Assembly: GCA_943735955.1 (NCBI GenBank) | Contig: OX030964.1 | Coordinates: 2,842,461 to 2,906,460, forward strand | DNA: 64,000 bases | Reading direction: 5' to 3' | DNA from: Piscicola geometra | Lineage: Eukaryota; Annelida; Clitellata; Hirudinida; Piscicolidae | Part shown: one piece after another, positions 48,501 to 62,340 of the stretch | Numbering within the stretch: the first letter of the stretch is position 1 | Layout of the letters: every line of letters starts with the position of its first letter | Position numbers and translations under genes: made by a program | The notes under the pieces: model-generated | Told to the model about the DNA's origin: nothing | The model's input: the letters and a program-made list of their open reading frames with translations, nothing else | Databases searched by the model: none

Positions 48501-50896
48501 ACTCATCCCTCCTTTATTACCCACCCATCCCTCCTCTATTCCCCACCCATCCCTCCTCTATTATCCACCCATCCCTCCTCTATTACCCACCCATCCCTCC
48601 TCTATTACCCACCCATCCCTCCTCTATTACCCACCCATCCCTCCTCTATTATCCACCCATCCCTCCTCTATTATCCACCCATCCCTCCTCTATTACCCAC
48701 CCATCCCTCCTCTATTACTCACCCATCCCTCCTCTATTACCCACCCATCCCTCCCTCCCTCCACCCACCCATCCCTCCTCTATTATCCACCCATCCCTCC
48801 TCTATTACCCACCCATCCCTCCTCTATTATCCACCCATCCCTCCTTTATTACCCACCCATCCCTCCTCTATTACCCACCCATCCCTCCTCTATTATCCAC
48901 CCATCCCTCCTCTATTATCCACCCATCCCTCCTCTATTCCCCACCCATCCCTCCTCTATTACCCACCCATCCCTCCTCTATTACCCACCCATCCCTCCTC
49001 TATTATCCACCCATCCCTCCTCTATTCCCCACCCATCCCTCCTCTATTCCCCACCCATCCCTCCTCTATTACCCACCCATCCCTCCTCTATTATCCACCC
49101 ATCCCTCCTCTATTACCCACCCATCCCTCCTCTATTACCCACCCATCCCTCCTCTATTACCCACCCATCCCTCCTCTATTATCCACCCATCCCTCCTCTA
49201 TTATCCACCCATCCCTCCTCTATTACCCACCCATCCCTCCCTCCCTCCACCCACCCATCCCTCCTTTATTATTGGGTTGGCTTAGATGGTAAGTCGTTAG
49301 ACCTGCAACTTAAAGGTCGCCCGTTCGAATCCCTGTACAACCAACCGTGAACTACCATATACCTAGTGTATATGATGCGGTGTTTCACGACTTATGTCGT
49401 GTGAGTGGCGCTTCAGTTGCGTGCCCAGGCGCTATACAAAACTGACATTATTATTATTATTTATTATTATTATTATCCATTCATCCTTCCCTCCCTCCCT
49501 CCCTCCACCCATCCACCTGGTCTGCTGCATCCCACTCATCCTCCCCAGAGTCTACCTCAACACTCCTCCCATCAGAATCATCTCCTTGTTCTCCCAACAT
49601 CTTTAATTAAAAATTATAATTCAAATTATTAAAAAAATATATCTTATAAAATCAATATATATATCGAATAATTTAAATTAAGTAAAAAATATTCTTGAAC
49701 GAAAAAGTTTATAAATTTGCAGAAAACGATCAAAATCAATTGATAACCATATTCATTTCATGAATTCTTCTCCTCAAACGCATCATCTTGTTCCTTATGG
49801 AGGCGGCCATCTTGTTGAGAAAGTAGTGATGTGCTCTGAAAAGGTACGATGCATTCTTGAATGGATGCAGGGTGATTGCATGGTGGGTGTCGTGGTGGGT
49901 GAGGGCCACGTCGAAGGAGGACTGTGGTTCCTTGTAGTTGTTGAAGAAGAGGCTTTGCATCTGCCGTGGTGTGTGCAGTTCTTTGGAGGTGAATTTAATT
50001 TCACATATTGTGTAAAAATTTAATATTAGAAGTAATATAAATAATAATTATATTTATTTAAATAATTAATTATTCTTCATTGACACTGAACGCACCTCAT
50101 AGGCCCACGTGCAAGAGACGTTAGCGAATCGCTTGACACACCTGCCCACCTCCACATCCTCGTGCTTGGTGTACAGGTTGTGCAGGCAGTGCGGAGTGTT
50201 GGCGGCCAGAGCAGCCAGAGTGGCAGGAGTGAGGATGAAGGAGGGACCTCCCATGCAGAAGTTGTCGTTGTCGTCGAGGTACAACGCGCCAAACTCGTCC
50301 TTGTTTCCGAGGCCTGCCTGGCCCATGAAGAGTGGTTTGTCTGCTGTTGCATCGATGGAGTTGAGAAAAAGTTTCAACGGTTCTCCCTTGATGTACGTGT
50401 CATCGTCTGCCCGCACGAAGAAGCGGAAGTGGTCGCCATGGTGCTCGTGCATGTGCCTCAGCATCATGAAGGACTTCTTCTGCGGTGGGTACGAATCGTC
50501 CACCCCTTCCAACGCCACCACCTGCATGCCTGGAGGCGCCACTGAGCCCTCAGAAGAAAAGAAGATTACCCTGCCAGGAATGTCCTGCACCCATGTCCTA
50601 TTAGCTGCCACTGCCCGGGAGAGCAAGTACTTTTGGGAAGTCATCACTCCAATCAATACGAGCTCTTTTTCTTTACTTTTCACTGTCGTCCTTTCGTTTT
50701 GAGTTGATTCAATGAGCTTAAAATCGTTGTTTGTCGTTTTCAATTTCTCGAAGCTTAGCTCTTCACACAGAAAATTTTGATTTAGAATGGCTAGATTGTT
50801 TAACCTTCCTAACAGAACGCCTCCAATCATGCCAAATAACAAACATATTAAAGGATTACTTTGAGAAACCTGACCAGAATATTTTTTTCCAGCCAT
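39539..50896 (-). CDS. CHSY1: Chondroitin sulfate synthase, 10 exons
   Basis: Golgi type II enzyme that polymerises chondroitin by alternately adding GlcA and GalNAc. Exons (minus): 50896-50096, 49960-49748, 49600-49517 (least certain), 44407-44257, 43402-43312, 42479-42418, 42130-41793, 41650-41243, 41017-40103, 39790-39539. All borders are GT-AG, phases agree and the total is 3315 nt (1104 aa). Landmarks: membrane anchor at about residues 15-33, DDD motif 164-166 ([13 protein letters not shown]) of the GT31-like domain, [33 protein letters not shown], then [34 protein letters not shown] and GWGKEDVDL of the second GT domain. It is about 300 aa longer than vertebrate CHSY1, owing to acidic/Asn/Gln stretches and a ~220-aa repeat-rich insert in exon 9. 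CHSY1 against CHSY3 is not resolved; CHPF seems less likely because both acidic motifs are present. Confidence 0.9.
39791..40102. repeat. (ATC)n-type repeat filling CHSY intron 9, copy F
   Basis: A TCATCATCATTA 12-bp unit (ten copies) followed by CATCACCACC runs. The corresponding unit counts are 6 in A, 5 in B, 8 in C, 5 in D, 8 in E and 10 in F. This makes it a handy marker of copy relationships. Confidence 0.9.
40205..40445 (-). repeat. Coding 21-bp tandem repeat in CHSY exon 9 (copy F)
   Basis: About ten 21-bp units encode a heptapeptide NHAPSTP with variants ([14 protein letters not shown]). The same array is present in all six copies (A near 12750-12970, B 20820-21045, C 24577-24802, D 28831-29056, E 32587-32812). 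The period is a multiple of three, so the frame is kept. Confidence 0.93.
42290..42412. repeat. Small 22-bp minisatellite patch in CHSY intron 6
   Basis: About five units of the GTGAGCGATAAAAGG family sit inside intron 6 of the complete gene, right next to exon 6. This is the only patch of the family inside the unduplicated part of the gene and may be the seed of the larger arrays. Confidence 0.85.
42680..43250. repeat. 32-bp G-rich tandem repeat in CHSY intron 5
   Basis: About 17 units of a 32-bp G-rich sequence (GTGTGGAGGGAGTTTGGTGG ...). The plus strand carries repeated GGGGG and GGG runs. Open frames rich in Gly/Trp are repeat artefacts. Confidence 0.93.
43425..44085. repeat. ATACA pentanucleotide satellite in CHSY intron 4
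   Basis: About 130 copies of ATACA (TGTAT on the gene strand) with single-base variants. The minus strand reads Tyr-Cys-Ile-Val-Leu repeats over hundreds of codons, because a 5-bp unit cycles through all three frames without a stop. Confidence 0.97.
45155..49272. repeat. Pyrimidine-rich 22-bp minisatellite in CHSY intron 3 (4.1 kb)
   Basis: Roughly 185 units with core CCTCCTCTATTACCCACCCA. Variants include TATTATCCA, CGTATTA, TATTCCCCA and short CCCTCCCTCCCTCCA expansions. A 953-codon open frame (46424-49285) over it is a consequence of the stop-free 22-bp unit, not a gene. Confidence 0.97.
49273..49465 (+). mobile_element. tRNA-derived SINE, copy 1
   Basis: Pol III box A (TGGCTTAGATGG) and box B (GTTCGAATCC) are followed by a conserved body with a hairpin (ATATACCTAGTGTATAT), then GCGCTTCAGTTGCGTGCC and GGCGCTATACAAA, and an ATT-rich tail. 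It sits at the end of the intron 3 minisatellite, and the tail continues into CCCT repeats. Confidence 0.88.
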
Positions 50897-51393
50897 TTTG
50901 TATATTGTGGTATTTAAATGTGAAAGAGAACTTTAGTAAAAAAATATGTTCTACCTAGAAAAACTTACTATTTTTTGGATTTCATTTTTTTAGCACGGTT
51001 TAATATATGAGTTTATTTTATGAGCTTTGAAAATAGTTTTAACATCAAGTTTTATTCAATTTTCTTAACGCATATTAAACTATTTTTATCTTATATTAAT
51101 TACACTTTATTTGCTTCAGAATATTTTTTCCTTATCATAAATTAATTTCGAGTTTGTGTTAAATTGAAATAAATGCAGACTTTGATCCTTAAGAAAAAGA
51201 AACAAAAGTATTTCAGAAACAATGTATTTTTTTGTTTTCGAAACTTGAAAATATTGAATATTTCATTTTAAAATTATCTTCAAATCAATTTTTGCATTCT
51301 CGTCTATCGTCTCTCAGCAAGTGCCAAAAGGTCTTCCGAAGACTTGAAAAACTTCGTTTTTCAACTTCAATCCACAAATCCTCGTACTGCACC
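50897..51393. promoter_or_regulatory. Shared CHSY/FRS2 head-to-head intergenic region
   Basis: The two start codons face away from each other with 497 bp between them, so this interval must hold both 5' UTRs and promoters (unless further noncoding exons lie elsewhere). It is AT-rich, and no specific factor sites can be claimed by eye. Confidence 0.55.
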
Positions 51394-54537
<3,144 letters not shown>

Positions 54538-54770
54538 CCCCTTCCTTCTTCCATCTCTCACTCATCCCATGATTCCTCCATCTCTCACTCATCCCCTGAC
54601 CCCTTCCTTCCTCCATCTCTCACTCATCCCCTGACCCCTTCCTTCCTCCATCTCTCACTCATCCCATGATTCCTCCATCTCTCACTCATCCCCTGACCCC
54701 TTCCTTCCTCCATCTCTCACTCATCCCCTGATTCCTCCATCTCTCATTCATCCCCTGATCCATCAATTCT
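54538..54770. repeat. Pyrimidine-rich tandem repeats in FRS2 3' flank
   Basis: CATCTCTCACTCATCCC units alternate with CTGACCCCTTCCTTC or ATGATTCCTC spacers, directly after the FRS2 stop. They are probably 3' UTR. Confidence 0.8.
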
Positions 54771-54879
54771 TCTTTCATTCTATCATTACTATCATCCTGA
54801 TCATCCAGCGGGTGCAGATAAGAGGCCAGGAAGCCTTTTTTCCCGCGGCACGACTACCCCATAATCCCTATATCCATCT

Positions 54880-55610
54880 ATACATTTGTTTCCCCATACA
54901 CCCATCCATCAATCCATCCATCAATCCACCCATCCATCAATCCATCCATCAATCCACCCATCCATCGTTCTACTCATCCATCCACACACACCATGACGTC
55001 ATACCATCATCATCATGACAACTCAATCTACCATGACTACTCGCATTATCGACTCCCTATAACTGTGTGTATGTATGTGTATGTTACATCACTAGTCATC
55101 AGCACCCATCCCTCTTAGTCATCATCATTATCATCGTCATCATCATCACCATCATCATCACCATCATCATCATCATCATCTAGGCCTTGTGAGAGCCTTG
55201 ACTGCATGCCTTTTTAAGCCTAAACTATTCATCAAAGCCGCTGTCACTTTTCACATCATTATCATCATCATCATCATTATCATCATCATCATTATCATCA
55301 TCATCATTATCATCATCATCATTATCATCATCATCATTATCATCTTCACCACCATCATCATCATCATCACCACCATCATCATCAAGATCATCTAGTCATC
55401 ATCTAGTCGTCGTCTAGTCATAATAATTATCATGATCATCATCATGATCATCATCGTCATCATCATCATGATCATCATCGTCATCATCATCATGATCATC
55501 ATCGTCATCATCATCATGATCATCATCGTCATCATCGTCATGATCATCATCGTCATCATCATCATGATCATCATCGTCATCATCGTCATCATCATCAGCA
55601 CGCCTCGCTC
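54880..55610. repeat. CATC/ATC microsatellites
   Basis: CCATCCATCAAT runs at about 54900-54975, then ATCATC runs at 55100-55180 and 55250-55390. A GATCATCATCGTCATCATC compound repeat follows to 55600. No gene is seen. Confidence 0.88.
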
Positions 55611-55764
55611 TCCATATGCGACAATGCTAACGTATTATTCGCAGATGCATTTTAAAAAGTGCGCTACAGCATGACTACGTCACTTGACGTCTGTCCCTCC
55701 TTCGTGTGCTTGTTCTTTCATTCGTTCAAACCTTCATCTGGTCGTCTTAGTGATGATGTGCCCA

Positions 55765-55870
55765 CCACTCACACACAAATCCACACACATACATAAATAT
55801 ACACACATTCACACACACAAATACACACACGCACACACAAAGACACACACACATACAAATACACACCATC
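55765..55870. repeat. (CA)n-rich microsatellite
   Basis: Interrupted ACACAC with CACATACA and CACACGCACA variants. It is noncoding. Confidence 0.85.
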
Positions 55871-56109
55871 GAATGACAAAAGTGGACTTACATTTAAAAG
55901 CCTCTGTGCCTCCTCCACTTGCATCTCAAGCCTTGCCCCACTCGCCGTCGTCTGCCTTAACACCTTTCCACTATTATCATCATAATCATCACCTTCGTTA
56001 CATCATCATAAGCACCTTTATCACTATTATCACCATCATCATCACTTTTACCACCTTTATCATCACTATTTTTTGGGCTCGTCATAGGGCAAGACGGTGG
56101 TGGTAACCC

Positions 56110-56287
56110 TGGCGCTAGATAATAAAATAATGCCCATTTATAATGCGCCAAGGCACGCACATCAGTCGTGAAACACCGCATCATATACACTAGGTATATG
56201 ATAGCTCACGGTTGGCTGAACAGGGATTCGAACTGGTGACCTTTAAGTTGCAGGTCCAACGACTTTACCATTTAAGCCAACCCGCTC
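56110..56287 (-). mobile_element. tRNA-derived SINE, copy 2 (inverted)
   Basis: Reverse complement of the same SINE family: box A and box B (GGATTCGAAC on plus) are recognisable, and the head faces right at 56287. An internal deletion removes part of the GCGCTTCAGTTGC body. The tail string CATTTATAATG mirrors that of the copy at 57262. Confidence 0.87.
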
Positions 56288-57261
56288 GCCAATGCCTAAG
56301 TGCGCGGTTGATAGTGCTGCGCAAGGAGACCTGATCGACTCCGACGGAACTGAGCCGTTTCCAGAGTGGCACTCAGCAAGCGAGAGCAGTCGGAGCTCGT
56401 CCACAGACATGGAGCTGCGTCAACGTAGGACCTGTTCCAAGGGCACCTGGACCACAAGAAGAGAACCTCACGGAGGGCGGCTGCACGCGTTGGTACGTCA
56501 ACGAAGCTGAAGCACGGAACGGCGGGAGTTACCCCGTCCGCTTCGAACTCCGACAACGAGAACCCTCCAATGGCGCGACATCCGAAAGATCCCTGTAGTG
56601 GGCCTTGCAGATTGCCTGGACTGCCCATGGCGCGGAGGACGCACAGATCTGCCCAACGTGTCATCTCATAGCCGACCGACGGCAATAGGAGTTGCATCTC
56701 CCTATGAGCTGGTAGTGGACAAGGATCAAATGCTGTCACCACGGCGTTAAAGACATGTGCATAACGCATAACCCAGGGGCAAAACATGATGCGTCGGTAG
56801 TACGCAGCATGTGCAGCCAGGCGCACGAAAGGGTAGCCGTATCCTTGGGCCCAGAACGTACCAAGTTCTCGGGTCAGTGTCAAGAGTTTGTGGGAGTCCA
56901 CTAGAGGCATAGTTATCACTACCCTATCGCTAGAAGGGACCACCGCGTGCATTCTGATGCAGTAGAAGAGCCGCACAATATCCGCTGATAGTTCGCGGAT
57001 GTTGGTGGCATCTGATACATATACATGCTGTAGGTAAGATGAGTGGTAAGTCTCCACATCGAAGTCCCGTTACAAGATCACGAGGCACGAACCAAAGTCG
57101 GACTCCGGCGGCGGCATCTTGTTTGGAAAAGCGGGGTAGTCGTCTTCATCGGGCTCAAGCGACGCAGATGAGTGCTAGGGAGGCCCTTCCCCTTCTTCTT
57201 GCCCTTGCCACGAGAGGTGGAGGCATCAGGCTCGGTGGGCGCGTTGTGTGGGCGGAGGCGA
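56288..57261. other. GC-rich insert between inverted SINEs
   Basis: A 974-bp segment, clearly GC-richer than the surroundings, bounded on both sides by SINE heads pointing inwards (GCGAGCGGGTTGGC arms). It contains the orphan reading frame below and shows no resemblance to the neighbouring genes. Confidence 0.7.
56296..57057 (-). CDS. Orphan 253-codon reading frame of unknown function
   Basis: A non-repetitive, balanced-composition protein beginning METYHSSYLQHVYVSD. It contains LTRELGTFWAQGYGYPFVRL, a YYRRIMFCPWVMRYAHVF block rich in aromatic residues, and seven or more Cys. There is no signal peptide, membrane helix or family motif I recognise. Sequence upstream in the same orientation has further coding-like stretches with stops (for example PDEDDYPAFPNKMPPPES), so it may be a 5'-truncated fragment of a longer protein. 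Possible origins: captured host exon, mobile-element gene or endogenous viral fragment. None can be chosen from the sequence. Base composition differs from the neighbours. Confidence 0.4.
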   Translation of the reverse strand: METYHSSYLQHVYVSDATNIRELSADIVRLFYCIRMHAVVPSSDRVVITMPLVDSHKLLTLTRELGTFWAQGYGYPFVRLAAHAAYYRRIMFCPWVMRYAHVFNAVVTAFDPCPLPAHREMQLLLPSVGYEMTRWADLCVLRAMGSPGNLQGPLQGSFGCRAIGGFSLSEFEADGVTPAVPCFSFVDVPTRAAALREVLFLWSRCPWNRSYVDAAPCLWTSSDCSRLLSATLETAQFRRSRSGLLAQHYQPRT

Positions 57262-57445
57262 GCGGGTTGGCTTAGATGGTAAAGTTCGTTGGACCTGCAA
57301 CTTAAAGGTCGTCAGCTCGAGTCCCTGTTCAGCCAACCGTGAGCTATCATATACCTAGTGTATATGATGCGGTGTTTCACGACTTATGTCGTGTGAGTGG
57401 CGCTTCAGTTGCGTGCCTTGGCGCATTATAAATGGGCATTAATTA
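57262..57445 (+). mobile_element. tRNA-derived SINE, copy 3
   Basis: Head GCGGGTTGGCTTAGATGG (box A), a degenerate box B (GCTCGAGTCC), the TATACCTAGTGTATATGATG hairpin, the GTGGCGCTTCAGTTGCGTGC body and the GGCGCATTATAAATGGGC tail. It is opposite in orientation to the copy at 56110. Confidence 0.88.
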
Positions 57446-57579
57446 ATTTAATTTGAATTAATAACTATTTTCACCATCATCATCATCATTGACATTATGA
57501 CGCATTATAAATGGGCATTAATTAATTTAATTTGAATTAATAACTATTTTCACCATCATCATCATCATTGACATCATGA
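57422..57579. repeat. 79-bp tandem duplication of SINE tail
   Basis: CGCATTATAAATGGGCATTA and the following AT-rich plus CATCATCATC sequence occur twice with a 79-bp offset (57422 and 57501). Confidence 0.88.
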
Positions 57580-57819
57580 CGTCACGATGCATGCGTACTT
57601 ATGCTAGTGAGGGTGCTTTGTTGACTCCTTCCCTCAATCTTATTTTATTTCCCATCGTATTCCTATGTTCTATATGTGCTATTGATAGTGATGATGATGA
57701 TGGTGGTGGTCATGGTTATGATGATTATATGCAATTGTATCATCTCTTTGGTACATTTTGTCGTTGAATTGCATGCAAACGGCATACAACTATTACGTCT
57801 CAATACTTACACCAACATA

Positions 57820-58840
57820 CAAATCCTGGATACACTTTGTAGGCCTTACAGAGCATACACTTTGTATGCCTTACAGAGCATACAAACCTTGCATACACTT
57901 TGTATGCCTTACAGAGCATACAAACCTTGCATACACTTTGTATGCCTTACAGAGCATACAAACATTGCATACACTTTGTATGCCTTACAGAGTATACAAA
58001 CATTGCATACACTTTGTATGCCTTACAGAGCATACAAACCTTGCATACACTTTGTATGCCTTAGAGAGCATACAAACATTGCATACACTTTGTATGCCTT
58101 ACAGAGTATACAAACATTGCATACACTTTGTATGCCTTACAGAGCATACAAACCTTGCATACACTTTGAATGCCTTACAGAGTATACAAACATTGCATAC
58201 ACTTTGTATGCCTTACAGAGCATACAAACCTTGCATACACTTTGAATGCCTTACAGAGTATACAAACATTGCATACACTTTGTATGCCTTACAGAGCATA
58301 CAAACCTTGCATACACTTTGTATGCCTTACAGAGCATACAAACATTGCATACACTTTGTATGCCTTACAGAGTATACAAACATTGCATACACTTTGTATG
58401 CCTTACAGAGCATACAAACCTTGCATACACTTTGAATGCCTTACAGAGTATACAAACATTGCATACACTTTGTATTCCTTACAGAGCATACAAACCTTGC
58501 ATACACTTTGTATGCCTTACAGAGCATACAAACATTGCATACACTTTGTATGCCTTACAGAGTATACAAACATTGCATACACTTTGTATGCCTTACAGAG
58601 CATACAAACCTTGCATACACTTTGTATGCCTTAGAGAGCATACAAACCTTGCATACACTTTGTATGCCTTAGAGAGCATACAAACATTGCATACACTTTG
58701 TATGGATCAAGAACATACAAACCTTGCATAGACTTTGTATGGATCAGGAACATACAAACCTTGCATACACTTTGTATGGATCAGAAACATACAAACCTTG
58801 CATACACTTTGTATGGATCAGAAACATACAAACCTTGCAT
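57820..58840. repeat. 38-bp palindromic tandem repeat
   Basis: About 23 regular 38-bp units containing GCATACACTTTGTATGC, an inverted repeat with 6-bp arms around a 5-bp spacer, and CCTTACAGAGCATACAAACC. Marks of divergence (TATGGATCAG in place of TATGCCTTACAG) appear in the last units. Long open frames are by-products. Confidence 0.95.
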
Positions 58841-60115
58841 AATTTTGGTATGTCTTTGATTGTTGGCATGCCTGCTAGGAAGGAGAACGCCATGGAGGAG
58901 GCTGGTGTTCAATTCCATCTGTCCAGACGAGTTTGTATGAGGGAGTGAGTGAGTGAGTGAATGAGTGAGTGAATGAAAGAGTGAGTGGGGGAATAAGAAG
59001 ATTGATGAGTGAAGAAAACGTCGTTAGGGTTGTCTTTAAAGTGACCCTCCCACCCTCCCTTTCCTGACCTCGCCTTCCACGAGAAATGTTTCAAAAGTCT
59101 TGGTGTGAAGGTTCTCTTGGAGGTTTCCTTGTCATGACGATGCTGCGGAGGTCAGGCACGAGGATGCAGAGCCTGAAAGAAGGAGGAGGAAGAAGAAGCA
59201 AGTATGGAGAGCCCGGAAAGCGACATTGATACATAGCAAGATGGAGTTTCGCTGAGGAAGCCTCTCATATCATGGGAGATAAGCCATCGTCGACTGCATC
59301 AAGACCAAGCAGCTCAACGCAGTCTCTGCCATGTCCTTCAAGTGGAGGGGATAGGTCTACAGACTCATACAGGGCAAGTGGGAGGAGAGGTGCAGAGACC
59401 TGAGCAAGGTACGTCAGCTGGACTGCGATGACGAGTGCAACGAAGCCAGAAGAAGTTCCAATCAAAGGCGAAGAAGATGCTCTTGTGAAGCTGTGCTGCT
59501 GGTGGTAGTAATGTGTGGTGATTTATTTTTGCCGTTAGCTTATTATTATTTATTCATTTAATTTATATATATATATGGTTCTTTGGTTAGCGGCTGCCAT
59601 TTTGGCAGCCGCTCAAATGGATTTGTAGAATAAACGGTATTGGGTATAATATATTAAAATTTTAGAATCTTAAGTCTAAAGAAAAATTAAATTTAATTAA
59701 TTAGAATGTTTTTAGTGCGAATGTTGGTTGTTTTGAATCTGTCGAGAATGGCCGCAGCAGACCAAGATGGCCGCAGGGAATCAAAGCGCTCAAGGATAAA
59801 GGATAAAGGAGAAAGCTTTCCATAGCAGCAGCAGTACCAGCGTTGGCAAAGACTTCTCCTTCACCCTCTTTCGCAGCCTCGGCACCAGTGGCAAGACAGA
59901 AAATTGAGAAGAATGATGATTGTGTTTTGAGAATAATTGTGCTGTGGTATGAGTGTTGGTATTGTGGTGATGATTGAATTTTTTTATTTATGGTGATAGT
60001 GATTTTTTGGCGGTGATTGTCATGGTGGGGTGGGTGAGGTTGGATTATTGAGGTTGATTGTGTGTTTATATATATATTTAAATTTATATAAATACATATA
60101 TTGGTAGTGGTCTAA
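58841..60115. other. Mixed region without a supported gene
   Basis: Contains a short GAGT repeat (about 58935-58990). A stretch at 59100-59490 has coding-like composition but carries in-frame stops and shows no family I can defend. A GGCTGCCATTTTGGCAGCC hairpin lies at about 59590, followed by AT-rich sequence. Confidence 0.4.
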
Positions 60116-60124
60116 AAACCGTTT

Positions 60125-60215
60125 TATTTAACAAATTTATTTGAAGAGCGCCTTTGTTCACTTAGTAAAGGGCGCTATACAAATCATTAGTGATTGATTG
60201 ATTGATTGATTTTCA
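60125..60215 (+). mobile_element. SINE 3'-end fragment
   Basis: AAGAGCGCCTTTGTTCAC ... AAAGGGCGCTATACAAATCA followed by (TGAT)n: a typical tRNA-SINE 3' tail lacking the tRNA head. Confidence 0.7.
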
Positions 60216-60309
60216 AAAGCGTTTTTGAGTATTTTTTTGAAACTTAAAAAGTTCAGGTGGTGCTGAAACTCGTTTGGGTCTACGCCATGTTAATAATACT
60301 AGCTATATT

Positions 60310-60615
60310 GCATTTTTTTATTAAATTATATTGTACTTTATATTATATTGTATTTTATTATATTTTATTGTATTTTATTATATTATATTGTATTTTATTA
60401 TATTTTATTGTATTTTATTATATTATATTGTATTATATTATATTGTATATTATTATATTGTATTCTATTTTATTATATTATATTGTAGTATATTTTATTA
60501 TATTATATTGTATTGTATTTTATTATATTATCTTGTATTTTAATATATTATATTTTGTTATATTATATTGTATTTTATTATATTTTATTTTATTATATTT
60601 TATTATATTTTAATT
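60310..60615. repeat. TATTT/ATATT pentanucleotide satellite
   Basis: TTATATTGTATTTTATTATA-type 5-bp repeats, purely A/T except for rare G. Leu/Tyr/Ile open frames are artefacts. Confidence 0.92.
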
Positions 60616-62080
60616 TATTTTATGAATGGACAAACAAGCAGATGAGTGAGTGATCAGATGAATGAATGGACAAATGAGTGAATGAGTGAAAAGATGAGTG
60701 AGTTAGTTGTGTGAGTAACTCGGTTGGCATCCTCAAACAAACGAACGATCAACGGCACACTCTTCAATGAAGACTGCTGAAACGTCTGAAGTTCTCGACG
60801 AAGTAAGACGACGACGCGGCTCAAAGTTTATTAAAGTTGACGAGAAGCACGGCACTGGGGCTTGCGTAAGACGCCGTGGTGCTTGAGGCTTGCAGGCAGT
60901 TTGCTATTGAGCTGTCCTTCGTTTGTTGGCAACATTTAAACTTTTAATAGTAATTATTAATACTTTAATGAAAAGTATTATAATAATGGCAATAACGTGT
61001 TTAATAATTTTAAAAGCTGATGGTGGATTTAGAATTTTTTTCGGTATGGTGGGACCCATTGGTGGGTGCGTACTATACACAGGACTTTAGAACCAATCGC
61101 TAAATCAAGCGTCGCATCAACCCTCCGTACAACCTCAGCAAGCAAGTCGAGAATATAACGGCCTCCCACCACCACCCCCACCCCCTGCCACCCATCCTCC
61201 CCATCAACCCATTTGTGTGGGTAGTGGGGAGGGGGAGAAAGAGGAGGAGGAGGGGTTGGTGGTCGTTGGCCTCTTGACTCGACATTACAAGATGAGATTA
61301 AACAGACGATTTTCGTTGATGGTGATGATAATGATGATGCTGATGATAAAGATGATTAGGATGATGAGCATGATGATGATTATGGTGATGATGATGATTA
61401 TGGTGGTGATGATGATGATGATGATAATGGTGTTGATGATGATGAAGTTGGCGAAATAAAAGCTATTGGGTGGAATGGGGGAGGAAGAAATAGGCAGCAA
61501 ATAAAAGTTAACTTAAGGTGGAAAACTTGCTTCTCGTGAAGATAACCATTGTTAAACTGCCAACTGAAAAAGTTTATTTATGGAAAAAAAACACAGGAAA
61601 TTTTAATAACCATAATAATAATAATAATAAGGATAATAAAATAATCAGTAAGTTTAATATAATAGATAACAATATATAAAGTAATAACGATAATAATAAC
61701 AAATAAGAAGAAAAGAATTAAAGAAAATACAAAAAAGCACCTGTCTGCCACTGGAGAGGCAAGACTGAAGAGTTTTTGTCAACACGGCGAAATGATTAAT
61801 GAAAACACAAGAATAAAAATACATATTAAGAATAAAAATAAATATTAAGAATACAAATAATAATAGTATTAATAATACAAATAATAATAATAATATTAAT
61901 AATACAAATAATAAATATGAAAATAGCAACATTAATAATAAAAAATGATCCAATTTTAAATATTGAGAACTGGGATGGTATTGTGGTGATCGAGATGTTA
62001 AAGAATAATGATAACTCAAGCAAGCTCTGAGTCGATGGTGAGACGTGAAGCGACTGTCGCCAGCTAAACAAAACTATTTG
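60616..62080. other. Intergenic or intronic DNA with GAT microsatellite
   Basis: Short GAGTGAAT repeats (60625-60700), a (GAT)n run at 61315-61445 and AAT-rich tracts at 61600-61720 and 61800-61940. A minus-strand AATAAA lies near 60825. Short stretches such as 61735-61790 and 62020-62065 look exon-like on the minus strand but cannot be assigned. Confidence 0.4.
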
Positions 62081-62089
62081 TTACTTTAA

Positions 62090-62340
62090 TTAAAATGATT
62101 TATAATATTTTTCAAAATAATAAAAATGATTTATAATATTTTTCAATATAATAAAAATGATTTAAAATATTTTTGAGTATAATATTAATGATTGAAAATA
62201 TTTTTCAATATATAAAAAATGATTTAAAATATTTTTCAATATATAAAAAATGATTTAAAATATTTGCAATATAATAAAAATGATTAAAAATATTTTTCAA
62301 TATAATAAAAATTATTGAAATTATCTTTAATTTAATAAAA
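62090..62340. repeat. AT-rich ~30-bp tandem repeat
   Basis: About eight degenerate units of AAAATGATTTAAAATATTTT plus TCAATATAAT. Confidence 0.85.

Noticed and set aside
46424..49285. 953-codon plus-strand open frame
   Set aside because: It lies wholly in the 22-bp pyrimidine minisatellite. The frame is open only because the unit has no stop, and the peptide is a strict 22-residue repeat.
49273..49350. True tRNA gene
   Set aside because: Box A and B are present, but the arms do not fold into a canonical cloverleaf and a SINE body and tail follow. It is a SINE head.
59160..59490. Fragment with CDDEC and Arg/Lys-rich stretches recalling NFX1-type proteins
   Set aside because: Resemblance is limited to a few residues, an in-frame stop interrupts it, and the order of the pieces does not fit. 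Not enough to name.
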